DNA from: Acanthornis magna
Taxonomy: Eukaryota; Chordata; Aves; Passeriformes; Acanthizidae
Length of the DNA: 64,000 bases
Direction: 5' to 3'
NCBI GenBank assembly: GCA_036785705.1
Contig: JAWUZG010000029.1
Coordinates: 12,477,501 to 12,541,500, forward strand
Shown: positions 47,746 to 61,500 of the stretch, piece by piece
Layout: each line of letters starts with the position of its first letter
Position numbering within the stretch: position 1 is the first letter of the stretch
The notes under the pieces: generated by a model
Databases searched by the model: none
What the model saw: the letters and a program-made list of their open reading frames with translations, nothing else
Told to the model about the DNA's origin: nothing
Made by a program: the position numbers and the translations under genes

Positions 47746-49700
47746 TTATGGACACTGGCTGCTCTGGGCAAACACATATTAGCCAAGAGAATGGTTATTT
47801 GTAGTCGGTTGTTGGCATCTAAGCTGATTTTTCAAGCTAATTGTTGCTCCTTTTGAAATTTTTAAGTTTTCACTTGAAAGAGAACATAAGCATATAACTG
47901 AGTAAAATATATAACACAAAAGATCTCTTTCAATCACATTAATCTGTTCAGTGATGCACTTGAAGTATGATATAGTTACCATTAAAATAATATTTCTATA
48001 TACTATTTATTTAAAGTTGATTCTCCTTCTGCAAAGATTTCATTATTTATTTTTTTCAAGAAGACAGAGCATAAGCAGATGGCAGCTTATGGTACTGTCT
48101 AGAAGAAAAAGCTAAATTTTGCTGCTGTTGTTGTTGTTACTTCTAGAGAATTGAAAGGAAAGATGACCTGTGTAAAACCTCATCCCTAAGTGAAAAAATA
48201 CCATTTTAAACAATATACGTCAAAATTGTGGAAATTTGTTCTTTTGGTTTTATTTTGCTTTGTGCTCCATTTTGGTTGGGGTTTTTTTCCTTTCTGCTCT
48301 CCAGGAAGCTGGTAGTCAATTTTTGAGCTATTTTTTGTTCTTTCTGAAAAGAAACTGGAGAAGCTTTATTCATGTAATGCTAGATGACATGCAAAAAATA
48401 CTTTTCTGTTTCTTGGGAGAATAGTATGAAAGGAGGGGAAAGAAGTAGAGGTACACCTTCAAAAAGAGTAAGCCGAAGTTTTTATGCATATACTACCCTT
48501 TCAGGGAGGGCTTCGCTGAAGGGGAAGGGTGTGATGGGACATTTTTCAGTCATATTTTACTTCAGCACTCACTTTTCAAGGCAATACTAGTTTTAGTCTA
48601 TGCAAAGGGATTAAAAGGTACTGCACTCTAAACGGCTTTAATGTTTTGTGACTACTTTCAAAACTGTTTACTCAGGGTGTGGAAACACCTTCATAATTCC
48701 AGGGAGATTTGGAAAAAAAAAAAAAAGCTGTTCTTAGTGCATAGTTAGTAAAGGCTGAATCAGCATTCACACAGTGCCTGGTGGTGTGGATGGAGTGAAA
48801 GACAGAGCTGTGTGACCTGTGTACAGAGGCAGGAGGGAGGAATGGGAGGCACAGGTTTTAGATGTCCTCTGTGAAGCATGACAGTGAGGCACTGCAATCT
48901 AAGCAGACATGACAATCTTGCTTTCTTTTGTACCCACTCCATTGATGCCTATTTTATTTGGTGTTTCATCAGCATCCCAAATCTTATTATCTCCATGTAA
49001 CCAAAAAAGCACAGGAAGTTCACATATTTTGCATTAGAAAATTCAAACCAAACCCTCATACACCTTTGAGACTCTCAGAAGTGTGGCATAATGATGGGTT
49101 TTGCACTTTTACCAAATGAGATTAACAGATTTTTTCTGTAAGGTATGCATTTTATTTATTATTTGCAAATAAATTTAAAGACAGATTCTTGTGCTCTTAC
49201 ACATGTTGGGTAGTTGTTTGCTCCAGAAGTCGTCTGGCTGTAAACAGTGCAACACTGGGAAGTTTGGTGTCTCTGGAAGAGAGATGCTGGGCAGGTTTTT
49301 AGTGCTTTATATACTCATAGCCTTTTGTACGTAAGCAAGTGGGACAGTGGTTATTTTGCTTTCACAGTTGTGGTCAGAATGGCATTTTACTTTTCCCCAT
49401 GCCTAATGAAAGCACATATACATACCAGTTAAAATTTAGCTAGTTCATTAAAAATTTCTCTTGGAGAGGGCCATTTCACTGAAACACGCTAGTGGAAAGA
49501 AGGATTGGGTTTCCTTGAATTTAGAGTGCATTTATTCTGCCTTCTGTATTTTTTGTGTGACACTCTAAATGTTAACTGCATATTGTTCTCATTAGGACAA
49601 TGATTAACATGCATTTCTTAATATGTGTCTTGTTAGAATCTGGAAAATATAATAAATCTGGCTAGCAAGCATGAAGCTGTGGTACTGTATCGTTTGGGAT
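47746..49700 (+). other. EPDR1: Probable EPDR1 3' UTR and flank
   Basis: AT-rich DNA with no coding potential after the EPDR1 stop. Candidate AATAAA hexamers lie at 49168-49173 and 49651-49656, which would give 3' UTRs of about 1.4-1.9 kb. The real end is not determined from sequence. Confidence 0.4.
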
Positions 49701-52362
49701 GGCTTTGTTGTGGTCGAGAAGATAGCTGGGTAATCAGGGTGTCTGTATTATGTTCTGCTGACAGTGATATAGTTTCTAGCAGTAACATTAAATGTTCCTT
49801 TAAATGTGAATTTGCAAATTTGCAGAAGTCTGGTACACAGAAGTGCTTTAAAAATTTTGCTTTGACCTGTAGGGCAATTTTATGTGGCTAAATATTTTCC
49901 TCTAAAACGATGCTGTTGTCCTCATATTTATACTCTACAAATCCAATGAAGAGAGTTGTCAAAGAGTTATCAAGAAGCAAAATTTAAGATTATGTATTTT
50001 AAATTAGCCACAAACCAAATATGAAGCACAATATGCATATGCCTGGTTTGTTATCTTTGTTACGATGTGCTTTGGTTTCTTGTCGTGTACAGCAAGAGAC
50101 ATTTTGTCTTTATGCAACTATGCCAGTGTCTCAATAAGGAGCATAACAGAAATATAAGGTAGCTTTATAATATGCTGCCACAATTGAGTAAAAATGGGGG
50201 TTTCATATATCTGATAATCTGGGAAACTTGTTTATCACAGTTGAAAAATTATTAATAAATAGGTATGTACGTGACTTATGTTGTATTCTGTGGGGTAACA
50301 GCAACAGAACCTGGTAGCTGGATGGTCTGTGAGGCAAAGCTGATTTTGTGAGATTTCCAGTGTTTCCTGGTTTTAGCTGGGCCAGAAATAGTGCAAACAC
50401 AGAGGTGCCTGCCATATTTTTGTGTTTCTGCTTGGAGTCTTCGCTGAAAGCAGGATGTGTAGAAACACAACATTGTTTTATTTAAAGTTAACCAAACATT
50501 CCTGAACCTCAAAGAAAGGTTTAGTTTGAGTTTGGGGAGGAGATCTGGGCATTTGGTTCAGTTCCTATTTTAACAGTTTGCTTAACTCTAGTATTACGGA
50601 CAGATTTTGCTGCCTCAAGTTATGCTGCACGCCATGGAAGTGCTGCCATTTACCAGGGAATGCCAACTTTCATGAAGAACATAGGAAGAAATACAATAAT
50701 CCATTGTCAAAGTCAATTTTAGTCAAGAAATCTCTAAACAGTACAATCTTATTTTGGGACACTAACAAAATCACTGTATTTCTCACCTTGAAGTTCATTT
50801 CATTTTAGTGCTCACACTTACTCCTTGCAAAGCTGCATCTCTTTTCCCACCACCCTTTCCTTCCTAATGTCAGTGAAGTCCACTTCCAAATTGTGTCTAC
50901 AACCCTCACTTGCATTTATTTCAGTAGGAGTTCAGCATCTAAATACCTGATGGATCTGTGCTGGACTTGACCTCTTTATTTTGCCAACAGTTCTATCTCA
51001 AGTGCAAGAGCAGTGCCAGCCATAACCAAATGTGAGCAACATGCTGAAACTTCATGTGGGTGTCCAACAGAGAGACCAGTGCATATGACCAATGGCTCAT
51101 ATGCAATTGCTGCTGTCCCAAAATACCAGTCCCAAAATACCAGTTGATGAGAGGTCTTGGCATGGCTATTGTATCACATCCTGCATCTTCTGCATCCTTG
51201 GCTGCAAACTGATGCTGGAGACAAACTGCAGGACATTCCCATGTCACGAGATCATCAGCTGATGGCTTGCTCCCTAACCACGAGGAATAAAGATTTCAAA
51301 AGGGGACCCACACAAATAGACAGAGGTCCCTGACTGTAAAGATCTGGAGATCTCAATCAGGTACCTTTCCAGGAAGCTGCATGTTCAGTATGTATTCAGA
51401 TACATACAGATTTAATCTTCACATCTGCACTTAGGCATAAGAACAAATGGAGCAAGTTTGGAAAGCTTTTTAAGCACTCCTGAGCATTTACTTCCTTGTA
51501 AGGGGAGAGGAAAAAAACTTGTGATCCAATCAGTAGTCCCAGAAAATTGTCACAAATATATGACAAAATGCTGCTCTAAAGATGTTAGGGTAGATTTCCA
51601 AACACTACTTTGAGTGCCTACTGGTTCAACATGCTCCAGGGTGAGGATCCATGTGGTTTGGTATGGCTGTTTCAGCATAGAGCCTGAAACTGCATCCTGA
51701 ATGTACCGATGCACATAGCTGCAGTATGATATTTTGTTTGAAACAAAGACAAATAGCCCAGTGCTGCATATTTTGCAGGTGTGGGTGCATGACTGATGAC
51801 CTGCCTGTTTATCTACAGGAATGTATGGGCCCTTAAAAGGGTGCTGCCTGCTGCCTTTGAAGACTGAAAAATTCATCTTCCCTCCACTACATCCATAGGA
51901 ATCTACTTCAAGCTCCTTTCTTTCCTGCTTTGCAAGGCGGGAACAATAATTCTGCTTTCCACCTACTCTTGCCTTCCTGATTGTGGTAACTCCTGGCCAA
52001 CATCACTGCCTCAGCCAGTGGGGCCCTCAGAGGCCTGGAGGCACTGGTGCAGTACACCAATGTCATGGAGGGTTCCCAGCCCCTGCCTCACAACATGTAA
52101 TAAAATTATGTTTGTGTGTGTGTGTTACTTGTCTGGGCTTACCCTCTGTGCCCCTGCGCACTCGCTCCGTGCTCGGCGGTGTTGCTCACGCTCTCAGCAC
52201 CCGCCATCACCATTAATTGGGCTCAGTGCAGGCTTCCATGACGCCAGGCAAAGGGGCTCGTGAGCAAAAGGGAAGGAGAGGAAATGAAAGGAAAACCTGC
52301 TGGGCTCACCCTGCTCCCCGCCAAGGTTTTTCCCACGCTTGCTCGGAGCTGATAAACAGCTT

Positions 52363-52487
52363 TGACGTTCCTGAAACAGCAGCGGCTGGGTTGCCAGCTC
52401 TACGTCACAGCCCATGTCATGCTGGAGGAGAGGGTTGGGTTTCACCCTCTGCACTAAAATTATCCTTCAGGCCAGGCCAGTGACTCA
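52363..52487. promoter_or_regulatory. Cluster of CRE half sites and an AP-1 site
   Basis: TGACGT at 52363-52368, TACGTCA at 52401-52407 (the opposite orientation) and a consensus AP-1 site TGACTCA at 52481-52487 lie within 125 bases in a GC-richer patch about 4.6 kb past the EPDR1 stop. Enhancer function is inference only. Confidence 0.3.
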
Positions 52488-54916
52488 GTTTTGTTTTCCA
52501 TGGAGAATGCATGCCCGCTCCCGTCACCTCTGCTCCTTCCATCCCAGCCCGTCTGGCAGGGCTTTGTGCTCATGCCTGCTGCCCCAGCCCAGCAGTCTGT
52601 GACAGCCCCCTGGCTGCCCAGACAATGCTCTTCAGCCCGTCCCCACTGTACCATCTTCATTCTCCAGGTCTGTCAGGGACCTTGCTGTACCCACACATAG
52701 GGCAGGCAAGTCTTCTTCACTTTCCTCTAGGGCTTTTAGAGTTGTGGGCAAAGCCCTTTCTATCTTTCCATTGCCATGCTATTTTGAAATTAATTTTTTT
52801 GTGGTTTCTTCACCTGTTTCCTTTCTTCTTTGTATGAGAGTTGCTTCTGTTAATATGATGGGGAGATTTTTCACATGGATGTTGAGTTTGGGGGCTTTTT
52901 ACCACAGTCTTGGTGCCATGTAGCATCCCTTTTTTATTGCTGCAATATCTCATGATCACTGACTGGTATAAAGAAGTTACCAACTTGATATTGGTAGCAG
53001 TTTGCACTGGCAAGAGCGCAGGAGGTGGAGATGCTGAAAGTAATGATGAATGACAGCACAGATATCCTTGCTGGTGGCCCAAGTGACTACCAACTATGTG
53101 TTGTAACAGTGTTAAAACTCTGGGCTCTGCAGAGTCTGTAGACACTTAACCCCAAGAAATACCCCCATCTCTCCAAAGGGGATAGGGAACTATGCTGGGC
53201 AGCCCATATTGCTTTTGCTTTAATAAAGTAAGATCCTGTAATAAATCCTGTGTGCATGACCATAACTCATTCTTGAGCATTTGCTTCATAGAGAGATAGA
53301 AAACCAGATGTTTTCTCCCAACTTTCTTCTAGAGAAATTATGTAAAAGTTATTTTCATAAAATGTTGACTTTTGAATTAAAGAAATAGTATGTAGAAAGT
53401 TCCAAAGATTTGTAGTGAAAAAAAGCTGTATCTATTAAGCAATCTATAGCTTTAATATAAAGCTTTTCAGCCTTAGAACTTCTACTTTAAAGTAAATAAA
53501 CAATGCAGCTTGTCAGAAGGACTAAACTCTGAATAATCCCTCTCAACTGAAATTTAGCTTTGAAAGAAGCTGCTTCTGTAGGCTTCAAGAGGACCTCTTG
53601 CCTAAAGCTGGCTACTTTTGCCACCATACAAATTCAGCTAATTAAAAATATTGCCTCTTCCTACAGACCCAGTCCTGTCAAAGGGATGGGCTTTCTTTAC
53701 TCGTGTGTTGGCTCAGAACTCTGCAGATTTCCAAAGAAATATGATATTTTATGCCTGCACAGGATCTGTCCTGAATCTTTTGTTTTGTGAAATGTGTTTG
53801 CTTGAACACTGAGCAGGCTGTGAGCAGCAGGCAGTGTCCCTTACTGTGGGAGAAAGCTTACCCAAACTTAAGATATTTTTTCCTGTTTCCAGCCTGCTGG
53901 GACATCCTAGATTGGAATCTCGTTCAGAAATGTGTATGGTTCATGTTTCATGTAGGTGAGAATGGGAGGAAAACAATGACAGAGCAAGGTGAAAAAAGAA
54001 ATGAGGTGAGGCAAAATTAAAGTATACCAACAAAGCGGTAGCCCAATAAAACCAGTCAACCACACCCTAAAGAAAAGAAGGGGGTGAAAAAATAAAGGAA
54101 GAAGATGGAGAACCGTGTTTGCCTGCCCCTTCTCAGCCTGTTTTATGAATTTATAGAAAAGACATTAAGTATGGGGGACTAAATCCAAGTTCAAAGGTTC
54201 CTAAACAACAGCATTTCTTTTTGGGCAATACAAGCCCCTGAAAGACCTGACCACTCATGGTGTGGTGGTCAGGTCACTCATGGACACCCATGGTGTTTGC
54301 TCATACAGACTCTGTTCACCCAGTGCCTGATGGCCCTGCAGGGACCAGTGCATGGCTTTTGGGTGCCCAGCAAGAGGAAGGAGGTCTTGGACGGATTTGA
54401 CCTTTCAGGCTCACTTCAAGGAAGTATCAAACATTTGCACCTCCCACCAAAGTGAATATATTAAGCGTGAAATTATCTCTAGCTGGTGAATATAAACATT
54501 CGGCACTTATGACCCTGTTCTTTCATTTCCAAGAAAAGTTTTCTTAACAGAGCTGCTGAATTTGGACATTGAAAGTGCCCAACTCTCTTCCATTTAATTT
54601 CCACCTTGTGCTAGCTCACACTGCCAAAATGATATTGCCCTTAGGATTACTTGTTCCAACAGTCTCACTCTTACAGATGTGGATGAAAATGACTGCTGAT
54701 CCCCATGGGAAACTTTAGGAGTAATAATCAGAGGGGGAAGTCCAGAATGAAACAAGGCAGGACATGTTCCCCCACACACGCTGCCTATCCCATCACTGAG
54801 CCACCAGAGCTGGACTTGTGAAATGGGCAATGGCAAATGCTAAGCCACAGGAAGCAAAGCATTATTGTGCTTCAAAAACTGGGGCTAATATTGCCTGTAT
54901 TAGAGCAGCTTTAGCA

Positions 54917-54924
54917 TGACGTCA
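54917..54924. promoter_or_regulatory. Full palindromic CRE
   Basis: TGACGTCA is a perfect CREB/ATF consensus, followed five bases later by another ACGTG core. The context is non-coding and otherwise ordinary. Confidence 0.3.
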
Positions 54925-57529
54925 GACGTGTTGCTCACTAGCAAAATCTCTCTCCCCAGAGGATCTTTTTAAACAGCAGAAGGAAATGCTGGATATTGCC
55001 CCAGGGGTGAAACACGCCCCTGCCAGCCAAAAGCACCAGGCAAGGGTGGCCAAGCACAATACATCATTAAAGCTTCCTCCTTTATTTCTACAGCAGCTGC
55101 CTGAAACATGGCTGGCAAAGGGCTGTGGAGGAGGGAGACATGCATGGTGTGTGTTTGGTCAGGTGTCCTGAGCATTACAGTGAACTTTGGGCCACCTGAA
55201 CCCGAGGGCGTGAGCGGAATCACTGCACTCCAGTGCTGTAAACAGCACTTGCTTTGTACTGAAAACCCACCTTCAGACTAAAGTGCCCTGCTATGTAACA
55301 GCAGGCCAGAGGAGAGTGTTTGGGAGGAGATATAAACCTCACACCAGACCATCAATAGCATAGTTTAAAGGAAAAGAAACCAAGTGTCCCTTGCGCTTCC
55401 AAAAACATTTCCACTGACAGTGGCTAAAAGATGTGACAAATATTTTTTTTTATTTTTATGTGTCCTGAGTGCCAATTATATAGGAAGTTGTTACTCCAGT
55501 CTGGATTATTGCTAGATGCAGCACAGTGTGGGAATGCAAATAGTACAGCCAGAGCTAATTGTTTCAGGATGCGCTAGTTCAGCATCCATTTGCCTTGTGT
55601 GGCCACGTTCACAAGGTCCTGAGATGGCTCCAGGTTGAGGGAGAATAAGGTTTGGATGTCTCCTGGGAGGTGTGACCAAACTTGTGGGACAAGAAGACAG
55701 GTCTTACTCACATGCCCAGAGAGTAGCCTGTACCAATGCTGAGATCAGGAAGGAATTTACTTGTGGGACAGATTGGCACAGTTTTCGAGGGCTTTTTTGC
55801 CTTCTTTTGCAGCACGAAGCATGACCACTGGTCAGGGCTTCCAGGGTCCCTTTTGCCCAGGTTGCTGCCTGTTGCTCATGCACCACGAAGGTGACCCTCA
55901 TGCCCCACATCTGGGGAAAGGCAACTTTCTAGGCTCTCAGGGTGGGCCCAAGGGGATGCTTCTTGTCCTCTGAGACACTGAGCACAGGCCCTTGCCAAGG
56001 CTCCTCTGGGCCCTTCCAACTCTGTTCCTGACTGCTGCACTTGTGCCTGCAAGGCACCACCCATGCCCTGGCTCTCTCTGGCCCATTGCAAACTTAGAGT
56101 GGGAGTGAGCTCTGCTCTTCCCTTCATTCCATTTCTCCAGGGGTCTTTGCCTATGCAAAACAGCCTGTGCTTGGAAGGGCTCCAGGCTCACAGCCCCATG
56201 AGCAGCCACCACTTTTCAGCTCTCCATATGGGCAATACAAGCACCAGGCATGCATGAGTGCTGCTCATGCATCACTGCTCAAGAACCACAGCAGAGAAAG
56301 TTTTGGAAGGCAAAAAGCGTGCTTTCTGTGTTATCAAGGTGGGTCATAAATTGGAAAATATCAAGCATTACTCCTTTTGTGTGTGATTCTTACCAATCCT
56401 CATTCTTGCTCTCCAGGAAACAAGAATGGCTCGACCTGTATTCATAAACCCAAATTGTTTCAACTGTTACACCTGAAGTAATACATGATGTTGGTTAGTG
56501 TTCTTCCTCCTCAAAGGCTAAAAATCAAAAAAAATTTAAAACAGAGAAAAAAAAAGTAGGTGGGGGAACGTTTGGGGGTTGGATTTTTTAAATGCAAAAA
56601 TACAAATTCATACATAAAAAATGCATTACTAAACAGAAAAAAACCCCACATTCTTAAAACTTTTGAGGTTTTTTGTTTAGAAAGAGCCTTCTTTTGTGCG
56701 TCAAACCTGGTAAAGGTTAATACTTTATAGATAATTTTCAGGGTTTGTCAATATCAGTTACATATTTTCAAGACTGTTGTATCATCTGTGGGTTGACCCA
56801 GTGTCAAGAAGACTGGGTTCACCTGGCGCCCCTTCTCTTGGCTCCAGGCAATTCCATTGTTTGGGTTATTCTATATGGCAGGCTTCAGGAAGGATGTGCG
56901 GTCAAAACAAATATGTCCTGTGAAGGAATGTTGTTTACAGGCCATCATACTCACTCTCTCCAGAGAGAGCCTGGGTGAAGGATATTCCTCAGGAATTCAT
57001 AATATTCCAAGAAACCCTATGGGTAAACTTGCCTGGAGAGGTGAAGTTCATAGCAACTGTGTTGGATACAAACTGTGCCATTAACTCCTTGCCACAAGAG
57101 ATACATGAGTCAGACAGAAATTTGTTTTTCCTGTGCAGTCCCACTAGCAAATGGCCTCCACAAGATGTAGGGGATTTACAATGTTCTGGCTCTGACTTTG
57201 CCAGACTTTGAGTGATAGATTTTCAAGCAAAACTGAGGATTGTATTCCCTGCTCCTAGCTACACCTGCACATCGTGATAATGCTTGTGAACACCTGTCCT
57301 GAAACAAAGTCAGAAACATAAATTAAAATCCTGTTTCCATTTATTTCCTTTCTGTTGGAAGCCGGTTTGAGCCATTCCCCTGCATGCTGTCACTGGGAAC
57401 TTCACCTGGCTGGATCTGCACTTCACCTCCTCATGAAGCTGCAGGGAGCAGTGGTGTTGCACCCCAGCCTCCTTCTCTCCAAACTAGATAAACACCCTGT
57501 CCTCAGCTGCTCCTCAGATGACATGGCTA

Positions 57530-58520
57530 CCAGCTCTGTCACTGTTTTGTTGTCCTCCTCTGGAAGTGTTCAAGGACCTTCACATCCTTGTTAGATTTTG
57601 GGACACACAATACTCAAGATGAGCCTGCAGCAGTGTTAAATACAGCAGGATAATCACCCCTTTTGACCAGCTGGTTGTGGTGTTTTTGATGCATCCCAAG
57701 ATATTGTTTGCCACTGCCAACTCGCATTGAACCTACTGTCAACCAGCACCCCCAGACCCATTTCTGTGGGGCTGCTCTCCAGCCATGCCTCTCCCAATTC
57801 GTACTTGTGGAAGGTATTTCTCCATCCCAGCATTTGTTCTTGTTCAGTCTCATGCCACTGATGATTGCCCAGTGCTCCAAGCTATCCAGATCCCTCTGCA
57901 AGGCCTCTTGTCACTCGAGAGAGTTAACAGCACCTCCCAGTTTAGCATCATCAGCAAACTCCCAGCTCCTGTTTCTAGATCATTGATAAATATATTGAAC
58001 AGAACGGTCCCTAGAACAGAGAGCCCTGCGGAACAATGCTGGTGACTGGCCTCCAGCCAGATTCCCTACAACATTTTGAGCCCTGCCCTTCACTCAGTTC
58101 TTCACCCACTGAACCATGTACCTGCTCACTTCATAGTCAAACAGCTTGTCTAGAAGAATATTGTGAGGGACAGTACCAAAAGCCTGAATAAACTGAAATC
58201 CAGAAAATCTTCATCCACTGTCTTCCCTTCATCCAACAGGTGGGGTCACCTTAGGCTAGAAGAATATTGAATGAGTTATATAGGGCTTTCCCTTTGTGAA
58301 CCCATGTTGTCTGTGCCTGATGGTTGCGTTGTCCTCTAAAGGCCTTTCAGGAGCACCCAGTATTATGTTCTCTGTAATTTTCCCAGTCACTGGGATTGGA
58401 CTAACAGGTCTGTAATTTCCCAAGGCTCCCCTCATGCCCTTGTAAATTGGAATAATACTGTCTTTCTTCCAGTCAGCAGGAGCCTCTACTGCAAAAAACT
58501 GCCTGGTTCTATCACCAGAC
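57530..58520 (-). mobile_element. CR1 LINE copy, reverse-transcriptase part, minus orientation, decayed
   Basis: The minus strand encodes, in several frames, NYRPVSP, IRHRQHGFTKGK, a GTVPHNILLDKL segment and LQRDLDSLEHWAIISGMRLN-like sequence in the correct CR1 ORF2 order. It has stops and indels and differs from the copy at 35.4-37.9 kb, so it appears to be an older or different CR1 subfamily. Edges are approximate; decayed similarity may reach about 57.4 and 58.6 kb. Confidence 0.82.
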
Positions 58521-61500
58521 TTGCTGAAGTAGCATAATTGGCCAACTGCACTACAAAAAGGGGGCTTGAGAATGCCTAAAAGTACCTGTTCTTCGGTTGT
58601 AAAGGCAATATACTTGTAATACAGCCTTCTGTCAAGAGCATCTGGACTACTGCATTATCTAATCTTCTAGAAAACTGAAAACCTAAACTTTCTCTGAGTT
58701 TATGCAAGTGGAGTCAAGGACAGTGGGAGATAGAGAATGCATTATTTGATTTTGTTGACAGGCAGTGAGAGATTAGTCTCACCCTTTGCATAGCCTCAGA
58801 TAACAGAAATAAAGTATTCAGCTTCAGATCAGACTTTCAGTCACATTTTTCTGGCAAGTATGACAGAAAAGCAGACATCCCAGTAAACAATTCAAAATTG
58901 ACATTGCAATGTTCAATAGCAGGGACGTCAACCTCTCTGTAATCTGCAGCTGGTCATGAAGGATGACAGAGTGTATCAAATATCTTTGGTTCCAGGACCA
59001 GTATGACTATGATCTGGGCTCATTTGTTCATGGCATTTTTTTTAATATCCCTTGTGAGATTTCTTTATGGAAGACTGGAAAGCTCTAAGAAGAAAACCCG
59101 ATATCTGTAATTTATGCAGTTCTTGGAAGAGCACAGGTCAGTTCACTCTATAACTCCTAGTATTTTATTTCAAGTTGTTTGCAGTAGCTGCAGGGCTCAG
59201 CTGCCACTCATTGACATTTAAGCTTATACTTTTCTTTCAAAAGTCCTTCCTCCTCTATCTACCCTATGGCTGGCCTCTGCTCCAAGCTCTCTCATACCAC
59301 TTTGTTTTCCCAGTTACTCCATCCTGCTTCTTCCATATTTTGAGTATTGTAAAATTCACAGGCATAATATAAATATTTCTTCTTTGGTACCAAAATGCTT
59401 GATCCCTTTTCAGATGGCAATTGAGAGCACCTCACCCCTCACTCTTAATGGTATGTTATATTCAGTTACATGTGATGTATATATGTGCAATAGAAGAATA
59501 ACATATGTGATTGCCAAGTCTTAAAAGCACTGGTTACTCCAGCTGTGGTTATTTACTGTTCCTCTTACATGCAGGGGTTGTACCACTATGTTTGCAAGTT
59601 TCCATCACTCCTATAATCATTGAGCTTTTCCAGTCTAATTCATCTTTCCCTTTTGCTATACCTCAAACCCTTTGCTTCAGTCTAACATTAAAAAGGATTG
59701 ACATCTGCTCATGAAACTCATTTCTATTTTGATGTTCCTTTGTGGCAAATCCTGACAAGGTTATCAGAGAGTGTGATACCACTGTACAAACTCTTAAAAT
59801 ACATTCATTAAAAAAAGCTTTTCATTTGAACTCCTGCTGCCCTGGTAGGGGTCTTCCTAAGTTAAACATGTACTCTACAAGAAAAAAGTTTTTCCAGATG
59901 GGGTGAGCTCATTTTTTTTCTGTGCTTAGCTTTAGAGTTGTTTCCACAGGATCTAAAGATGGATTGGTGTTCAAAAGCAAGTGGAAGGCTAAATCACCAG
60001 GGAGATGGAAAAGAGTGTTTTCATGAGATCTATAAATTTTCTTGGTATGTTCTAAAATTACAGATAGCTGCCTTGGCCGGATTTAATGCTAGCAGTCAAG
60101 AAACTAAACACTAATTTTACATTTTTAAACTGTCTTAAAATGGGTTTGCTTTTCAGTTGGAATCTGGGCGACTCATAGGAATCAGGAGGAACAGAAGACC
60201 TTGCACCAGTTCTTTGTGCAGTGCAAACCAGGGTCAGTCCACAGCATCCAGTGGAGCTACTGTGGCTGGTGCCGAGCAAGCCACTGACCCTGGCACACTA
60301 TTTTCTATGAAATCCAGGAAAGCAACCCTTCTGGATCTGTGCAGCTCCAAGGGCCATATCAGAAGAGCTCCGTGGCTCAGCCTGCCTCAATTTTGTCTCC
60401 ATTTCCACTGACCTCAGTAGTGGTGAGACAGTCGACTGCCCCTGAAACAAAATCTGAATCCCCTCAACTTTGCCGGTCTGTCCATGCAAGCACTGCAGGC
60501 GACATGTGACATGATATGGGGGAAGTGACCTCACAATGCTGGGTGCTGACATTGGCTCCTCTCCAGCATGATGAAGGCAGGATATTTTCACGTAAGCGAT
60601 GAACGAGCAGACCCTTGAATTGACTGTCATTTCCTTGTCACCCTGCAAGGCGCAGCAGATGCCAGCGCTGCTGTCTGCAGTTGCATAAACACACACCGTC
60701 AAAGACCTGGAAGCCACACACTGGCACAGCACACAGGCAGTGCTCCTGTTCTTGTAATTAATGAACTCCTGGCAGGAGGCTGCCAGGATCTCAGCGGCCC
60801 CCAAAGAGCACATGCCAGACTGCACAGGGGTGGCACTCGCTGAGATTAAAGACTTGGCTCCAGCGAAAAAGAAAGCGGAAGCAAACAACAGCCTTCTGCC
60901 AGCAAGTGTGTTTCATAAGGCCAAAGCTCGGTGCTGGGGCTCAGCACAAATTGGATTTTCTTTGCTCGTGCTCAACTTAGTGCTTGTCAGCATTGCTCAC
61001 GGGCTCTGTGGTGTTGCCTGCGTGTACAGTTTGGTGTGTGGAGCCTGTGGGTCAAACCTCAGTGCACCTGGAGCACCACAAAAGGTTGTCCTGACATGGC
61101 AAACAGAAGAAGTTTGGCCTCTCAAGCCATAATGAATGTACAGGCATGTGAGCAACTCCAAGAGGTCCCTGTTGCTTGGAGTTTCCATACAGTATAGATT
61201 GTGGCATCCTCTGTTAATAATCTGGATAGCCAGTTCCACTTGGATTAAATTCCTTGAGAGGACTCAAATTTAAGCCACAGGGTTTTTTGCAAGAATGCCA
61301 AGAGAAGTGAATAGAACTGAGAAAAACTGAGATAATCTACTCAAAAATCCAGAGTGTAATGCTGTGCTAACACCAGGACATTGTGATACTTAGTTCTTCA
61401 CCTGTTCGAGGTAAATGAACTCAAAACAAGACCCAAACTCTCACTGGACGACTGCAAATGGGCATTTTCAAAGTCAAGCCCAGAGGTTAACCCAAGGGCA

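Larger units (their letters stand above)
49701..57300. other. Intergenic DNA downstream of EPDR1
   Basis: No gene recognised. GC-richer patches occur at 51.95-52.7 kb and 55.6-56.2 kb. Short open frames there are on both strands and lack family features. The next gene expected from amniote gene order, STARD3NL, is not visible. Confidence 0.6.
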
